Of a DNA stretch of 64,000 nucleotides, positions 1-8,693 are shown in pieces (positions within the stretch are counted from its first letter, which is position 1; each line of letters opens with the position of its first letter). Below the pieces are notes generated by a model. The model was not told where the DNA came from and ran no database searches. It worked only from the letters and a program-made list of their open reading frames with translations. This stretch comes from JAVJSD01 sp040219575 (GTDB lineage: Bacteria; Planctomycetota; Planctomycetia; Pirellulales; Pirellulaceae), in NCBI GenBank assembly GCA_040219575.1, contig JAVJSD010000042.1:62001-126000 (forward strand), in the 5' to 3' direction. The position numbers were made by a program, and so were the translations under genes.

Positions 1-131
1 TGTTGATTTTTCAGGAGGCGCTTTCCGAATCGCTATTGTTCGGGGTCTTGCTGACCATCGCCGGCCTGATCCTGATGCGGGGCAAGAAACGGCAACCGAA
101 CGATCCCCAAGCCGAGATCGGCGACGACTGA
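1..131 (+). CDS. C-terminal end of a membrane protein (partial)
   Basis: The frame reading from base 3 is open to a TGA at 129-131 and gives about 42 residues. It holds one hydrophobic segment (LLFGVLLTIAGLILM) followed by a charged, cytosol-like tail (RGKKRQPNDPQ...). This is the shape of a C-terminal membrane anchor. The rest of the gene is outside the window, so no function can be given. It is followed directly by GTAG-type repeats. Confidence 0.5.
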   Translation, partial: LIFQEALSESLLFGVLLTIAGLILMRGKKRQPNDPQAEIGDD

Positions 132-172
132 TTGCGACGCGGCGAAACTCGCCCGGTGCAGCTTGTTCGTTC

Positions 173-251
173 AACGCCGTCGGAAGTCTCACGACTTCCG
201 CTACGAAGTCTCACGACTTCCGCTACGAAGTCTCACCGCTACGAAGTTTCC
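173..251. repeat. GTAG-footed palindromic repeats (GGAAGTC family)
   Basis: Two to three tandem, partly degraded copies of the palindrome GGAAGTCTCACGACTTCC, each followed by GCTACGA (GTAG on the other strand). The family recurs near 10.8, 19.4, 32.1, 37.1, 50.3 and 52.2 kb. Confidence 0.8.
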
Positions 252-260
252 GGACAAAGT

Positions 261-3017
261 CTAGGGAAACGTCGCCTTGGGGGAGCGATCCTGCGCCGAC
301 CACAGGCGGAGGACGCCGTCGGCGCCGCCGGCGATCACGGCGCGGCCGTCCGCACTCGCGGCCGCGGAGTAGAGCCAGGTGGAGGAGCCCTCATAGACGA
401 GAATCTCCTTGTCGCTCGACGTGCGGTGCAGGCGCATCGTGCCGTCGCCCGAGGCGGCGATGATCTGCTCACTGTCGCCGACGAACCGCACGGCGGTCAC
501 TTCCTGCCGGTAGCGGCCGATCTTGTACATCGTGCCGACCATCGTCTCAAGTTGCCGTCCCGCTGCCACGTCCCACAGTTTGACGACCCGGTCGCCGCCG
601 CAGGAGGCCAGCAGTTTGCCGTCGCCGCTGAAGCTGACGCCCAGCACGTGCGCCGTGTGGCCGGGCAACGTCGCCACGAGCTTGCCGTCCGCCACGCGAT
701 GGACTTGCACCAGGTTGTCGGCGCCGCCGGAGGCGAGCAATTCGCCGTCGGGAGAAAACGCCGCCGCCAAGACGGTGTCGGCGTGGGCGGCGGAGAGGTC
801 CAACACAAGCTGTCCGTCGGCCGCATTCCACAGCTTCAGTTCTCCGCCGCGCGAGGCAAGACCGCCTCCGGTCGCGAGAAGTCGCCCACCGGGTTGAAAA
901 GCGACGGCCGACACGCGATCGACCAGCAGGTTGGCAGATTCAACGTCGCCGATCGTGCGGGCGAGCTTCCACTCGGTCTCCACCTGATAGACGACCGATT
1001 GGCCATCTTGACCGGCGGTGAGGAAGCGGCTGCCGCTGTTCGCCATCGCCGTGGCGGTGATGGCGGCCGCGTGATCGGCGATCGACCGCAACGGGCTGCC
1101 GTCGGCGGTGTAAACGTGCAGACAATCACCCTTGGCGACCAGCAACTGACCGCCGTCCGGCGAGAAGGCGAGGCCATGCACCGGTTGATCGTTCTCGGCG
1201 GCGGCCTTCTCGGCGGCGGCTTTCTGCGTCTCGAGCTTCTCAAGCTTCGCTTCGCCGTTTGAAACCACGGCGTTAGCCTCCTCGAGCTCCTCCTCCGCCC
1301 GTCGGGCGACCGCCTTGGCCCTTTCGATGATGGTCAGGACCACGTCCCGCGCCGATTCGGCATCCTTCACCCCCTTCTCGGCCGACTCCCGTTTCTTCTC
1401 GTCCGCTTGCACCTTCTCCAGGGCCTGCTGCTTTTCCTTTAGCGCTTTCTCCGCCTTGGCGAGCTCCTCCTCCGCCTTGGTCACCGCCTCGGCCGTGACC
1501 TTCACCCGTCGCTCCGGGCCTTCGTAGAGTTTGATGTCGCGTCGGGTGAGTTCGACGGTCGACTGAGTGAAGGCGATGTCCGCTTCGATCTGCAAGACTC
1601 TGTCCGCTTGGCGCGGATCGCCCTTCAATTCCGTCACGAGCGAACCGTCATCCGCACCGAACAACTTCACGAGGCCGCCGCCGGCGGAGGCGATTCGCTT
1701 CTTGTTGCTGCTCAGAGCAATGGCCGACACGGGCCCGCCATGCGCAAACTGCTTGATTTGTTCGCCGGTTCGCGCGTTCCAGAGCCGGACCGTACCGTCT
1801 TCGCCGCCGGAAAGAATGTTGTCGTCCAAGTCCGAAGCCAGGGCGGTCACCGCACCTTCGTGCGCGTCGATTTCTCGCAGCGGCGCGATCGATGCCTCAG
1901 CGCCGCTTTGGCCGGAGACTAGCTTCGCCATTTCCCACACGCGAATTCGTTTGTCTTGATGGCCCGTCACGAGCAGCGCCTCGCCGACGAGCGCCAGCGC
2001 GTTGATCTCGGCCGGAGTGTCGATTGTGGCGAGCGGTTTTCCGTCGGCGGCGTTCCACAGCCGCAGCGTCTTGTCGGTCGACGAAGAGACGAGCGTCGTT
2101 CCGTCGGCGGTGAACGCCAGACCGGTAACGGCGGCGCGATGGGCGTCGATGGCGCCCACTTGTTTGCCGGTCTCGGCGCTGCACAGCACGATGCGTCCGC
2201 CCGCATCGCCGAACGCCGACAGCTTGCCGTCTCGCGCGAGGGCCGCCGCCGTGATCGCCGCGTCCAGTTTCGATTCCGAGAGCTTTGCCACGTGCGGCCG
2301 CCGCCACAGCTTCACGGTGCGAAAGCCGCCCGAGGCGAGCCACTCGCCGGCGTCGTCGAAGGCGAGCGAACGAATCACGTCGAGGTGCGCCGCAGCCGAC
2401 TCATTTCCTTGGGCGGCCGAATCGGAAAGCTCCGCATCACGAAGCTCCGCCGCCAGTTGCTGTGTGGGAAGGTGATACACGGAGAGCCGGGCGCCCCGGC
2501 TGCAAGCGGCGAACTTGCCGTCGGGCGTGATCGCCGCGGCGAAGATCGGCGTCAATTGCGGCGGCAGCGGCCGCCAGGCGATTGCTTGCTCGGAGGAGAC
2601 CTCGCCCCGCGCTCCCTGCTTGATCCACAATCGCAGCAAGCCCAACTGCCGCGGTGTGAGCGGCGCGGCGCCGGCCTTGTTGTCCGGCGGCGGCATGACC
2701 AGGTCGTCGTCCTGATGCGCTGCCGCTCGCAGCAGCAGGCTCATTTCCGAATCCTCCGCCACCGCCGAGCCGCGCGAACCGCCTTGGCGAATCGCCGCCG
2801 GCGTTTCCAGATTCAATTCCCCCTCGGCCTGCTGCGCGTTGTGGCACGCCAGGCAACTCACTCGCAGCAGCGGCAGGATCTCGCTCTGGAAATCGACCGG
2901 CGTGGTGCGATCGAGCGATTCGATCGCGATCGGTGCGGCATGAACCGCGGGCGCGTTCGACAGGACGATCAGCAAGGTTCCGGCGATGATCGCGCAAGCG
3001 GATTTGTTCATCTGCAT
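261..3017 (-). CDS. PSCyt1 cytochrome-like / WD40-repeat protein with internal coiled coil
   Basis: 918 residues. An N-terminal signal peptide (about 1-28) is followed by a PSCyt1-type domain with one CxxCH motif (CLACH, about 55-59) and the typical MPPP segment. WD40 repeats then form a first propeller block (about 150-460), a charged Ala/Glu/Lys coiled coil spans about 470-610, and a second WD40 block (about 615-918) follows. PSCyt1-WD40 proteins are typical of Planctomycetes and are thought to be exported; their biochemical role is not established. It is the last gene of a minus-strand cluster after the PSCyt2/PSD1 and DUF1501 genes, separated from the latter by 221 bases of palindromic repeats. 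The coiled-coil insert between two propellers suggests an assembly or scaffold role, which is inference. Confidence 0.88.
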   Translation of the reverse strand: MQMNKSACAIIAGTLLIVLSNAPAVHAAPIAIESLDRTTPVDFQSEILPLLRVSCLACHNAQQAEGELNLETPAAIRQGGSRGSAVAEDSEMSLLLRAAAHQDDDLVMPPPDNKAGAAPLTPRQLGLLRLWIKQGARGEVSSEQAIAWRPLPPQLTPIFAAAITPDGKFAACSRGARLSVYHLPTQQLAAELRDAELSDSAAQGNESAAAHLDVIRSLAFDDAGEWLASGGFRTVKLWRRPHVAKLSESKLDAAITAAALARDGKLSAFGDAGGRIVLCSAETGKQVGAIDAHRAAVTGLAFTADGTTLVSSSTDKTLRLWNAADGKPLATIDTPAEINALALVGEALLVTGHQDKRIRVWEMAKLVSGQSGAEASIAPLREIDAHEGAVTALASDLDDNILSGGEDGTVRLWNARTGEQIKQFAHGGPVSAIALSSNKKRIASAGGGLVKLFGADDGSLVTELKGDPRQADRVLQIEADIAFTQSTVELTRRDIKLYEGPERRVKVTAEAVTKAEEELAKAEKALKEKQQALEKVQADEKKRESAEKGVKDAESARDVVLTIIERAKAVARRAEEELEEANAVVSNGEAKLEKLETQKAAAEKAAAENDQPVHGLAFSPDGGQLLVAKGDCLHVYTADGSPLRSIADHAAAITATAMANSGSRFLTAGQDGQSVVYQVETEWKLARTIGDVESANLLVDRVSAVAFQPGGRLLATGGGLASRGGELKLWNAADGQLVLDLSAAHADTVLAAAFSPDGELLASGGADNLVQVHRVADGKLVATLPGHTAHVLGVSFSGDGKLLASCGGDRVVKLWDVAAGRQLETMVGTMYKIGRYRQEVTAVRFVGDSEQIIAASGDGTMRLHRTSSDKEILVYEGSSTWLYSAAASADGRAVIAGGADGVLRLWSAQDRSPKATFP

Positions 3018-3027
3018 CCTAACCGTG

Positions 3028-3240
3028 GCGGACGCTGCCAGCGTCCGAGTCGTGAGCGTAAAGATCGCCGACGCTGGCAGCGTCGGCTACGGGGCATGCT
3101 GCAACGGCGTTACTGAAAAAGGGGGACAGGCGCCCTCACGGACTTCCGATGCCCGGCATTGTTATCATGGGTGGGAGCCAGTCCCCGTTTTTCACGCCGA
3201 CGCTGGCGGCGTCGACTACGGGACATGCTGCAACGGCGCT
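3028..3240. repeat. GACGCTGGCAGCGTC palindromic repeats, three copies
   Basis: Palindromes with core GACGCTGGCAGCGTC lie at about 3028-3047, 3067-3092 and 3195-3220. The last two are followed by CTACGG and a shared GCATGCTGCAACGGCG-like tail. The last tail runs into the stop codon of the DUF1501 gene. Read on the minus strand they are GTAG plus palindrome, as in the other families of the window. Confidence 0.75.
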
Positions 3241-4564
3241 ACAGAATCTCGTGGATCGGCTTGCCGTAATTCAGGATCTGCACGGGGCGATTGGCTTCGT
3301 TCAGGTACGACTTCTCGTAGTCGATGCCCAGCAGGTGGTACATCGTGGCCAACACATCCTGGTGGCTGATCGGGCGATCCTTGGGGCGCTCGGCCAGCGC
3401 GTCGCTCGAACCGAGCACCACGCCGCGCTGCACGCCGCCGCCGGCCAGCACCGTGGTGTACACGCCCGGCCAATGATCGCGGCCCGCCTTATCGTTGATC
3501 TTGGGCGTGCGGCCGAACTCGCCGCTGACGATCACCAGCGTCCGCTCCAGCAGGCCCCGCTCGTCGAGGTCGTTGATCAGCGTCGAGACCATGTGATCAT
3601 AGCCAGGGATGTTCACGCGATGGTCGGGGAAGTTGTTCGTGTGCGAATCCCAGGGACGGCCGTAGCTCGAACTGACCGTCACGAACCGGGCGCCGCGCTC
3701 CACGAGTCGCCGCGCCAACAAGGCGTTCTGTCCCGGCGAACTCTTGCGGCCGTAACGTTCACGCGTGGCGTCGTCTTCCTGGTTCAGGTCGAAGGCGTCT
3801 TGCACCTCGGGACTGGTGGCGAGTTCGAACGCCTGGCGGCGGAAGGTGTCCATCGCGGCGATGTCGCCCGAGGCGTCGGCGTCGCGGCGGATCGTGTCGA
3901 CGGTTTTCAACATCGAGCGGCGGCGCTCCATCCGCGCATCGCTCACCTCACGCGGCAGACGCAGATTGCGCACGCGGAACTCGCTGCTGGTGGGATAGCC
4001 GAACGTCTCGAACGGATCGTACTCGACGCCCAGGTAACCGGCCCGACCGTGGCCGGGCGCCTGTTGCGTGGCGATGTAGCCCGGCAGCCCGTCGCGCGGC
4101 CCAAGCTCCTTGGCGATGATGCTGCCGCAGCAGGGCGCCTCCTGCGCGGGATCGCCCTTGGTCGGCGCGTAGCCGGTCAACACCGTATGCGTGCCCTGCG
4201 AATGCTGGTTCTCGGTATGGTTGACCGAACGCAGGATCGTCAGCTTGCCGCACATCTGGGCCAGGTTCGGCATCAACTCGCAAACGCGATAGCCGGGCAG
4301 ATCCGTGGCGATCGATTGGAACTCGCCGCGATACTCCAGCGGGGCCTCGGGCTTCATGTCCCACATGTCGAGGTGGCTCGGCCCGCCGGGCATCCAGCAG
4401 AGGATGACGCTCAGCTTGTCGGCCGTGGGCGAGACGCCGGCCGCGGCTTCGCCGCGCAGCAGATGCGCGAGCGCCGAACCGCCGAACGACACGGCCCCGG
4501 CTTGCAGCAAGCCGCGGCGGGAAATGCGCAGCAAAGGTTGATTGCGATGCATGGAATTGTTCAC
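3239..4564 (-). CDS. DUF1501 family Tat-exported protein
   Basis: 441 residues. It starts with a twin-arginine-like signal (SRRGLLQAGAVSFGGSALAHLL, split at about residues 15-36). The body shows DUF1501 hallmarks: a metal-site-like start (ILCWMPGGPSHLDMWDMKPE), GNxxSHQGTHTVLTGY-like text, and a late SGEFGRTPKIND block followed by GRDHWP. DUF1501 proteins belong to the alkaline-phosphatase/sulfatase-like superfamily and in Planctomycetes are almost always encoded next to PSCyt2/PSD1 proteins, as here. They are thought to act outside the cytoplasm, but substrates are unknown. A 60-base gap filled by an inverted repeat pair separates it from the PSCyt2 gene upstream, so co-transcription is likely. 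Confidence 0.9.
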   Translation of the reverse strand: MNNSMHRNQPLLRISRRGLLQAGAVSFGGSALAHLLRGEAAAGVSPTADKLSVILCWMPGGPSHLDMWDMKPEAPLEYRGEFQSIATDLPGYRVCELMPNLAQMCGKLTILRSVNHTENQHSQGTHTVLTGYAPTKGDPAQEAPCCGSIIAKELGPRDGLPGYIATQQAPGHGRAGYLGVEYDPFETFGYPTSSEFRVRNLRLPREVSDARMERRRSMLKTVDTIRRDADASGDIAAMDTFRRQAFELATSPEVQDAFDLNQEDDATRERYGRKSSPGQNALLARRLVERGARFVTVSSSYGRPWDSHTNNFPDHRVNIPGYDHMVSTLINDLDERGLLERTLVIVSGEFGRTPKINDKAGRDHWPGVYTTVLAGGGVQRGVVLGSSDALAERPKDRPISHQDVLATMYHLLGIDYEKSYLNEANRPVQILNYGKPIHEIL

Positions 4565-4570
4565 TGTCGA

Positions 4571-4620
4571 GCAGGGCAGGCATCCTGCCTGCCTTGGCAG
4601 CCTGGCAGGCCGCCCTACGG
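4571..4620. repeat. Inverted pair of GGCAGGC-type palindromes
   Basis: Two head-to-head copies of the family with core GGCAGGCATCCTGCCTGCC or GGCAGCCTGGCAGGCCGCC, the second ending in CTACGG. The pair fills almost the whole gap between the DUF1501 and PSCyt2/PSD1 genes and can fold as a long hairpin in the polycistronic transcript. Confidence 0.75.
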
Positions 4621-4624
4621 GTGG

Positions 4625-6832
4625 TTAATGATTGAACACAAACTCGCTGGAATTGAGCAGCGACCACAACAAGTCCTCGAGCGCCAGTCGCTTGTCTTCC
4701 GCCTGGTCGATCACCTGCACCGCCAATGCACGTTCATCATCCGTTGGGCGGCGTGAGAACGAACGCAGGTAGAGCGTCTCGACCGCTTGTTCCGTCGGCG
4801 CCTCGTCTTTAGCCAGTTGGGCGACGACGCCTTTGTCGTCGTGCAGTTTTCGCTGCAACTCCTCGGAGTGCAGCAGGAACAACACCTGGCCCAGGTTCGG
4901 CTCGAGGCTGGTCTCGCACTCGCAGGGCGTGTCGCGGTTGCTGCGGCCGAACACGTCGAGAAAATCGCTGCGGGCTTTCTCGTTGGGAAGCTGCACCGCG
5001 CGCTTCACGTTGGGATAGTCCTTGAACTCGTCCGGCACGCCGGTCGCGCTGGCCACGGCGTCCATCAATACATGCGGCGACAGGCGACGCGGATAATGCC
5101 GAGCGTAGTTGCGCGAGTCGGCGGAGTTCTGCTCGGTAGGATCGCTGCTCAGGCCGTAGACACGCGACGTGAGGATCAATCGCATCAGATGCTTGAGGTC
5201 GTACCGGTGCTCGACCAACTCCTTGGCCAGCGCGTCGAGCAACTCGGGATTGCTGGGTGGATTGGTGGCCCGCATGTCGTCGACCGGATCGACCAGCCCG
5301 ACCTTCATGTAGTGGCCCCAGATGCGATTGCAGATCGCCCGGGCGAAGTACGGGTTTTCGGGCGCCGTCATCCAGTCCATCAACTTCTCGCGGGGATCCT
5401 CTCCGGCGACATACTCGTACGCCTCTCCGCCGAAGGCCCGGGGCTGCATCTCCTCGTCGGTCCGAGGATGGACGACCTTGCCTTTCTCGTCGAGCTTGAT
5501 TTCGTCGATCGATCCATACGACTTCGAACCGACGCGGGCGAAAAAGGCGGCCAGCGACCAGTAGTCGTTCTGGCTGATGTTTTCGAACGGATGGTTGTGG
5601 CAGTTGGCGCACGAAACACGCATGCCCAGGAACACCTGGCAGGTGTCCTCCACGCGGACCTGGTTGTTGATCGCCTGGCGGTACCAGTCCATCTGCGGGT
5701 GATCTTTCCGCTGGCCGCTGACGGTGATGATCTCGCGAACGAACTGGTCGTACGGCTTGTTCTGCTTGATCGACTGGCGAATCCAATCGGCGAAGGCGAC
5801 GGTGTGGTCTTTGAAATTCGAGTCGCCCACCTTGTTCCGCAGCACTTCGCCCCAGCGGTGCGTCCACAGGTCGGCGAACTCGTCGCGCTCCAGCAGGCGA
5901 TCGATCAGCTTGTCGCGTTTGTCGGCGGCGCCGTCGGCGACGAACGCCCGCACTTCCTCCGGCGTGGGAAGCACGCCCAGCGTGTCGAGATATACGCGCC
6001 GCAGAAACATCGCGTCGTCGGCTGCGTTGCTCGGGGCGACGCCCAGCTTGCGCCATTTGGCGAGGGCCAGTTCGTCGATGAAGTTCTTCGCCTGGAAGCC
6101 GGAGTAGACGTCGTCGGGAAGCGGCTTGCCGTAGGGCGTCGTCACGCGGGCCGTGGCTGCCTGGCCGCGATAGCGGATCATCACCAAACCCTCGCCCGAC
6201 GCGCCATTGGAGGCGACGACTCCACGCGAATCGACGTCCAGCAGTTGCGGCGTCTCGGCGTCGTAGCGGGCGGCATCGGTCACGTCTCGGCGCGAGTCGT
6301 CGGAGTAGACGGCCGTCACCCGCAGCGAAACCTCCGTCGCGCCCTCGACCACCGTCTCGACAGGATCGACTTCAATCGACGTGACCACCGGATCACCGTC
6401 TTCGCCCCAAGGCGTACCGGCGATGATCCACTGGCGCAGCCGCTGGTAATGCGGCGAGCCGGTTTCGAATCGCACGCCGCCGCCGTGTGCCAGGGAACCG
6501 GTCGCTTTGAGCAGTAACAGCGATTGCTCAGGGGCCGCCGGCGACACACGCCGTCCACGGCTTTCGTGCACCAGGGCCGCGTAGTCGGCCGCCGGATCGA
6601 AGCCGTACAGCGACAGCTTGAAGCCGTTCTGTCCGATCGCCTTGCCGTGGCACTGCCCGCTGTTGCAACCGTGTTTGCTGAGCAGCGGCAAGACGTCGTT
6701 GGTGAAGCTGTTCGGCTCGCGGGGTGAATCCTCCGCCTGCGATGAGGAACTTCCCAACGCCAGTGAGATTCCGGCAAAGAGAGCGACAAGCGTAGAGATC
6801 GCGGTGCGCATCGGAGGGCGGGAGACGGGCAT
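4625..6832 (-). CDS. PSCyt2/PSD1 (DUF1549-DUF1553) secreted protein
   Basis: About 735 residues from the chosen Met; a hydrophobic signal peptide starts a few residues later (MRTAISTLVALFAGISLALG). An N-terminal cytochrome-like segment has HGCNSGQCH, a CX4CH variant of the heme motif. An Ig-like (BIG2-type) region follows (about 150-250), then the PSCyt2 (DUF1549) domain with CANCHNHPFE, and a C-terminal PSD1 (DUF1553) domain with the NRIWGHYMKVGLVDPVDDMR and DTPCECE blocks. These proteins are exported planctomycetal proteins linked with DUF1501 partners and polymer degradation. The open frame extends to an ATG at 6892, but those extra 20 Arg/Pro-rich residues do not look like a signal peptide. 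ATG at 6811 is equally possible; none has a clear ribosome site. Confidence 0.88.
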   Translation of the reverse strand: MPVSRPPMRTAISTLVALFAGISLALGSSSSQAEDSPREPNSFTNDVLPLLSKHGCNSGQCHGKAIGQNGFKLSLYGFDPAADYAALVHESRGRRVSPAAPEQSLLLLKATGSLAHGGGVRFETGSPHYQRLRQWIIAGTPWGEDGDPVVTSIEVDPVETVVEGATEVSLRVTAVYSDDSRRDVTDAARYDAETPQLLDVDSRGVVASNGASGEGLVMIRYRGQAATARVTTPYGKPLPDDVYSGFQAKNFIDELALAKWRKLGVAPSNAADDAMFLRRVYLDTLGVLPTPEEVRAFVADGAADKRDKLIDRLLERDEFADLWTHRWGEVLRNKVGDSNFKDHTVAFADWIRQSIKQNKPYDQFVREIITVSGQRKDHPQMDWYRQAINNQVRVEDTCQVFLGMRVSCANCHNHPFENISQNDYWSLAAFFARVGSKSYGSIDEIKLDEKGKVVHPRTDEEMQPRAFGGEAYEYVAGEDPREKLMDWMTAPENPYFARAICNRIWGHYMKVGLVDPVDDMRATNPPSNPELLDALAKELVEHRYDLKHLMRLILTSRVYGLSSDPTEQNSADSRNYARHYPRRLSPHVLMDAVASATGVPDEFKDYPNVKRAVQLPNEKARSDFLDVFGRSNRDTPCECETSLEPNLGQVLFLLHSEELQRKLHDDKGVVAQLAKDEAPTEQAVETLYLRSFSRRPTDDERALAVQVIDQAEDKRLALEDLLWSLLNSSEFVFNH

Positions 6833-7026
6833 AGTGAGGACGTCCCGGCGCCTTCTCGGCGCCGGTCGGGGAATTACGGCAACATGAAGCATAAGAGAAC
6901 GCTTGTCCGTCCGTCAAGCTGCGCGTTGATTTGATCACTTTTGCCGCGCGCGACCCCGGCGACTGCCGCTAAGATAAGGACCGGCGGCGACTCCAATCGA
7001 ATACCGAGAGCATCAAGGTCACGGTC

Positions 7027-7425
7027 ATGGGAAACGCACAGGTCTTGGGCAAGGCGGCGCCGAAGGAGCCCGCGGATGTTGTAGAAAACGTCGCGAATCG
7101 CTCTTTCCTGCTGGCGGCCGTGGCGATCGCGTTGGCGGTGTGCGTGACCGCCGGCATCGCCGCAACCCGCGGTCGCTTCGAGCAGTTGATCGTCGAGTTC
7201 GAGATGGACGTTCCGACGGTCACGGCCGTCGCTCTTAGCCCCCTGTTTCCGGTCGCGCTGGCCGTCCTCGTCGCGCTGACGATCGTCAAGGAACTGATCC
7301 CGGGAATCGACCCCATCGCCAACCACTGGAACCGCGGCGTCACCTGCCTGGCGCTAGTCGCCTTGGCGATTTACGTGATCGGCGTCGCCTCGCCGCTGAT
7401 GAGCTTGATTCAAGCGTTGTCGTGA
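7027..7425 (+). CDS. Small three-helix membrane protein
   Basis: 132 residues with three hydrophobic segments at about 27-46, 67-85 and 106-128, joined by short charged loops (RGRFEQLIVEFEMDVP and KELIPGIDP). No family was recognised. The arrangement loosely recalls small type II secretion or ABC-type accessory membrane proteins, but nothing specific supports that. It lies divergently from the PSCyt2/PSD1 gene. A possible -10 (TAAGAT, 6970-6975) lies 52 bases upstream of its start. Confidence 0.65.
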   Translation: MGNAQVLGKAAPKEPADVVENVANRSFLLAAVAIALAVCVTAGIAATRGRFEQLIVEFEMDVPTVTAVALSPLFPVALAVLVALTIVKELIPGIDPIANHWNRGVTCLALVALAIYVIGVASPLMSLIQALS

Positions 7426-7497
7426 AAAACAGTCGCACGCCTATATCCGGCGAACGTCCTTTTCATCTGTGCAAATCTGCGCAATCTGCGGACAGTT

Positions 7498-7650
7498 CCG
7501 TAGGTCAGGCACTGCCTGACACGTTTGACCATCCCTCATCTACATCTACGCGGTGATTTCGCAGGTTTGTCCGGCGTCGCCTGACCCACACCCGCTGTGG
7601 TTCGTGCTGGCCAACGGCGACAAGATCGTCAGGCAATGCCTGACCTACGG
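7498..7650. repeat. Inverted pair of GTCAGGCAATGCCTGAC palindromes
   Basis: Copies at 7498-7520 and 7628-7650 are inverted relative to each other and differ at one base. Each is GTAG followed by the palindrome GTCAGGCAATGCCTGAC. The second copy supplies the TAG stop codon of the DUF1080 gene. About 107 bases lie between them, with no coding signal seen. Confidence 0.8.
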
Positions 7651-8388
7651 TGTTTGCACGACCGGCGCGGTCTGCTCCTCGGTCGTAATCCCCGGCGGCA
7701 ACTCCAGAATGCGGATGTTGCGGAAGTGGATCTCGGCGCCTTCGGATTCCAGGCACAGGTAGCCCTTCTTCTGCGAAGCCTTGGCCACGCCGTTGACGAA
7801 CTTGCCGTTGACCGACAGCTTCACCACGCCGTCGACGCACACCACGTCGTACACATTCCATTGGCCGGCGCCCTTGCAGCGGTTCTCCCACGACTTGCTG
7901 CGCGTGCCGCGGGGGTTGTCGGGCACGGTCGTCAGGCCGTTGGCGCCGAACAGTTCGCCGTGCACGTAGGCGATCGGCGGCAGGCTGCCGTCTTTCATCT
8001 TGTGCTGGTTCACCCAGTCAAGCTCCAGCATCTGGATCTCCATCCCCTTGGGTAGTCGCCGGCCCTCGGGCACCGTGCCGTCGCTCCAGGCGAAGACGCC
8101 CGAGTTGCCGCCTTTCTCCATGTGCCGCCACTCGATGTGCAGCAGGAAGTTTTCATATTGCCGGTCGGTCCGCATCACGCCGATCGGATGGCCGCTGCAG
8201 ACCAGCAGGCCGTCGCGCACGCTCCAGGTGTCGTCGTCGGTGTTCACGTTGGCCCAACCGGTGAGGTCCTTGCCGTTGAACAGGTCGCGCCACTCGGGCG
8301 TCGGCGTGGCCGGCTGTTCGGCCTGCAGCAGCGGTTGGCAGCAAAGAAGCAGGGCGAGTCCAACGAGGGGGCAGAGGATGCGGTGCAT
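7645..8388 (-). CDS. DUF1080 (3-keto-disaccharide hydrolase-like) secreted protein
   Basis: 247 residues from the Met that opens a clear signal peptide (MHRILCPLVGLALLLCC...). The frame is open upstream to 8619, but that part looks non-coding. The mature part has the DUF1080 start WRDLFNGKDLTGWANVN, the SVRDGLLVCSG and NSGVF blocks, and the closing GYLCLESEGAEIHFRNIRIL. DUF1080 proteins have a concanavalin-like beta-sandwich fold; characterised members act on 3-keto-glycosides, and they are abundant in Planctomycetes. The protein is probably periplasmic or surface-exposed and active on sugars. Its stop codon lies inside a palindromic repeat. Confidence 0.9.
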   Translation of the reverse strand: MHRILCPLVGLALLLCCQPLLQAEQPATPTPEWRDLFNGKDLTGWANVNTDDDTWSVRDGLLVCSGHPIGVMRTDRQYENFLLHIEWRHMEKGGNSGVFAWSDGTVPEGRRLPKGMEIQMLELDWVNQHKMKDGSLPPIAYVHGELFGANGLTTVPDNPRGTRSKSWENRCKGAGQWNVYDVVCVDGVVKLSVNGKFVNGVAKASQKKGYLCLESEGAEIHFRNIRILELPPGITTEEQTAPVVQTP

Positions 8389-8610
8389 AGCGGCGAGTCC
8401 GGCGAGGGGAGGAATGGGGGATTTGCGTGGTACCTGATTTTCGTCCACCTTCGGGCGGCAAGCAAGTTGCGACGAAAGCCGGCCAAACCGCTGATGAACG
8501 CTAAGAGACGCAAATGGTCGCGAATTCATTCCAATTAGCGCCCATTCGCGATTATCAGCGGTTCCTGCAGTGGGCTGCTTTTCGGAGACTTCCCCCGGCT
8601 TTCGTTTACG

Positions 8611-8639
8611 TTGACGCACTTTTTGCCGCGTCTTAGAAT
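8611..8639 (+). promoter_or_regulatory. Sigma70-like promoter of the vWA-ExbBD operon
   Basis: TTGACG (8611-8616) and TAGAAT (8634-8639) are separated by 17 bases, close to the consensus in sequence and spacing. Transcription would start near 8646, about 48 bases before the vWA gene. This is the best promoter seen in the 305-base gap 8389-8693, which otherwise holds nothing recognisable. Confidence 0.7.
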
Positions 8640-8693
8640 TGAAGGAAGCGCACGTCGTAATTCTTTCTCTCCCTTCACCTTGGAACGGAAGGC

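Noticed and set aside
132..1262. 376-codon plus-strand frame opposite the PSCyt1-WD40 gene
   Set aside because: It is the complement of a clearly coding gene, lacks any domain, and is Arg/Gly/Val-rich as expected of antisense frames in GC-rich DNA.
3149..4756. 535-codon plus-strand frame
   Set aside because: Antisense to the DUF1501 gene, which has the family motifs and a Tat signal.
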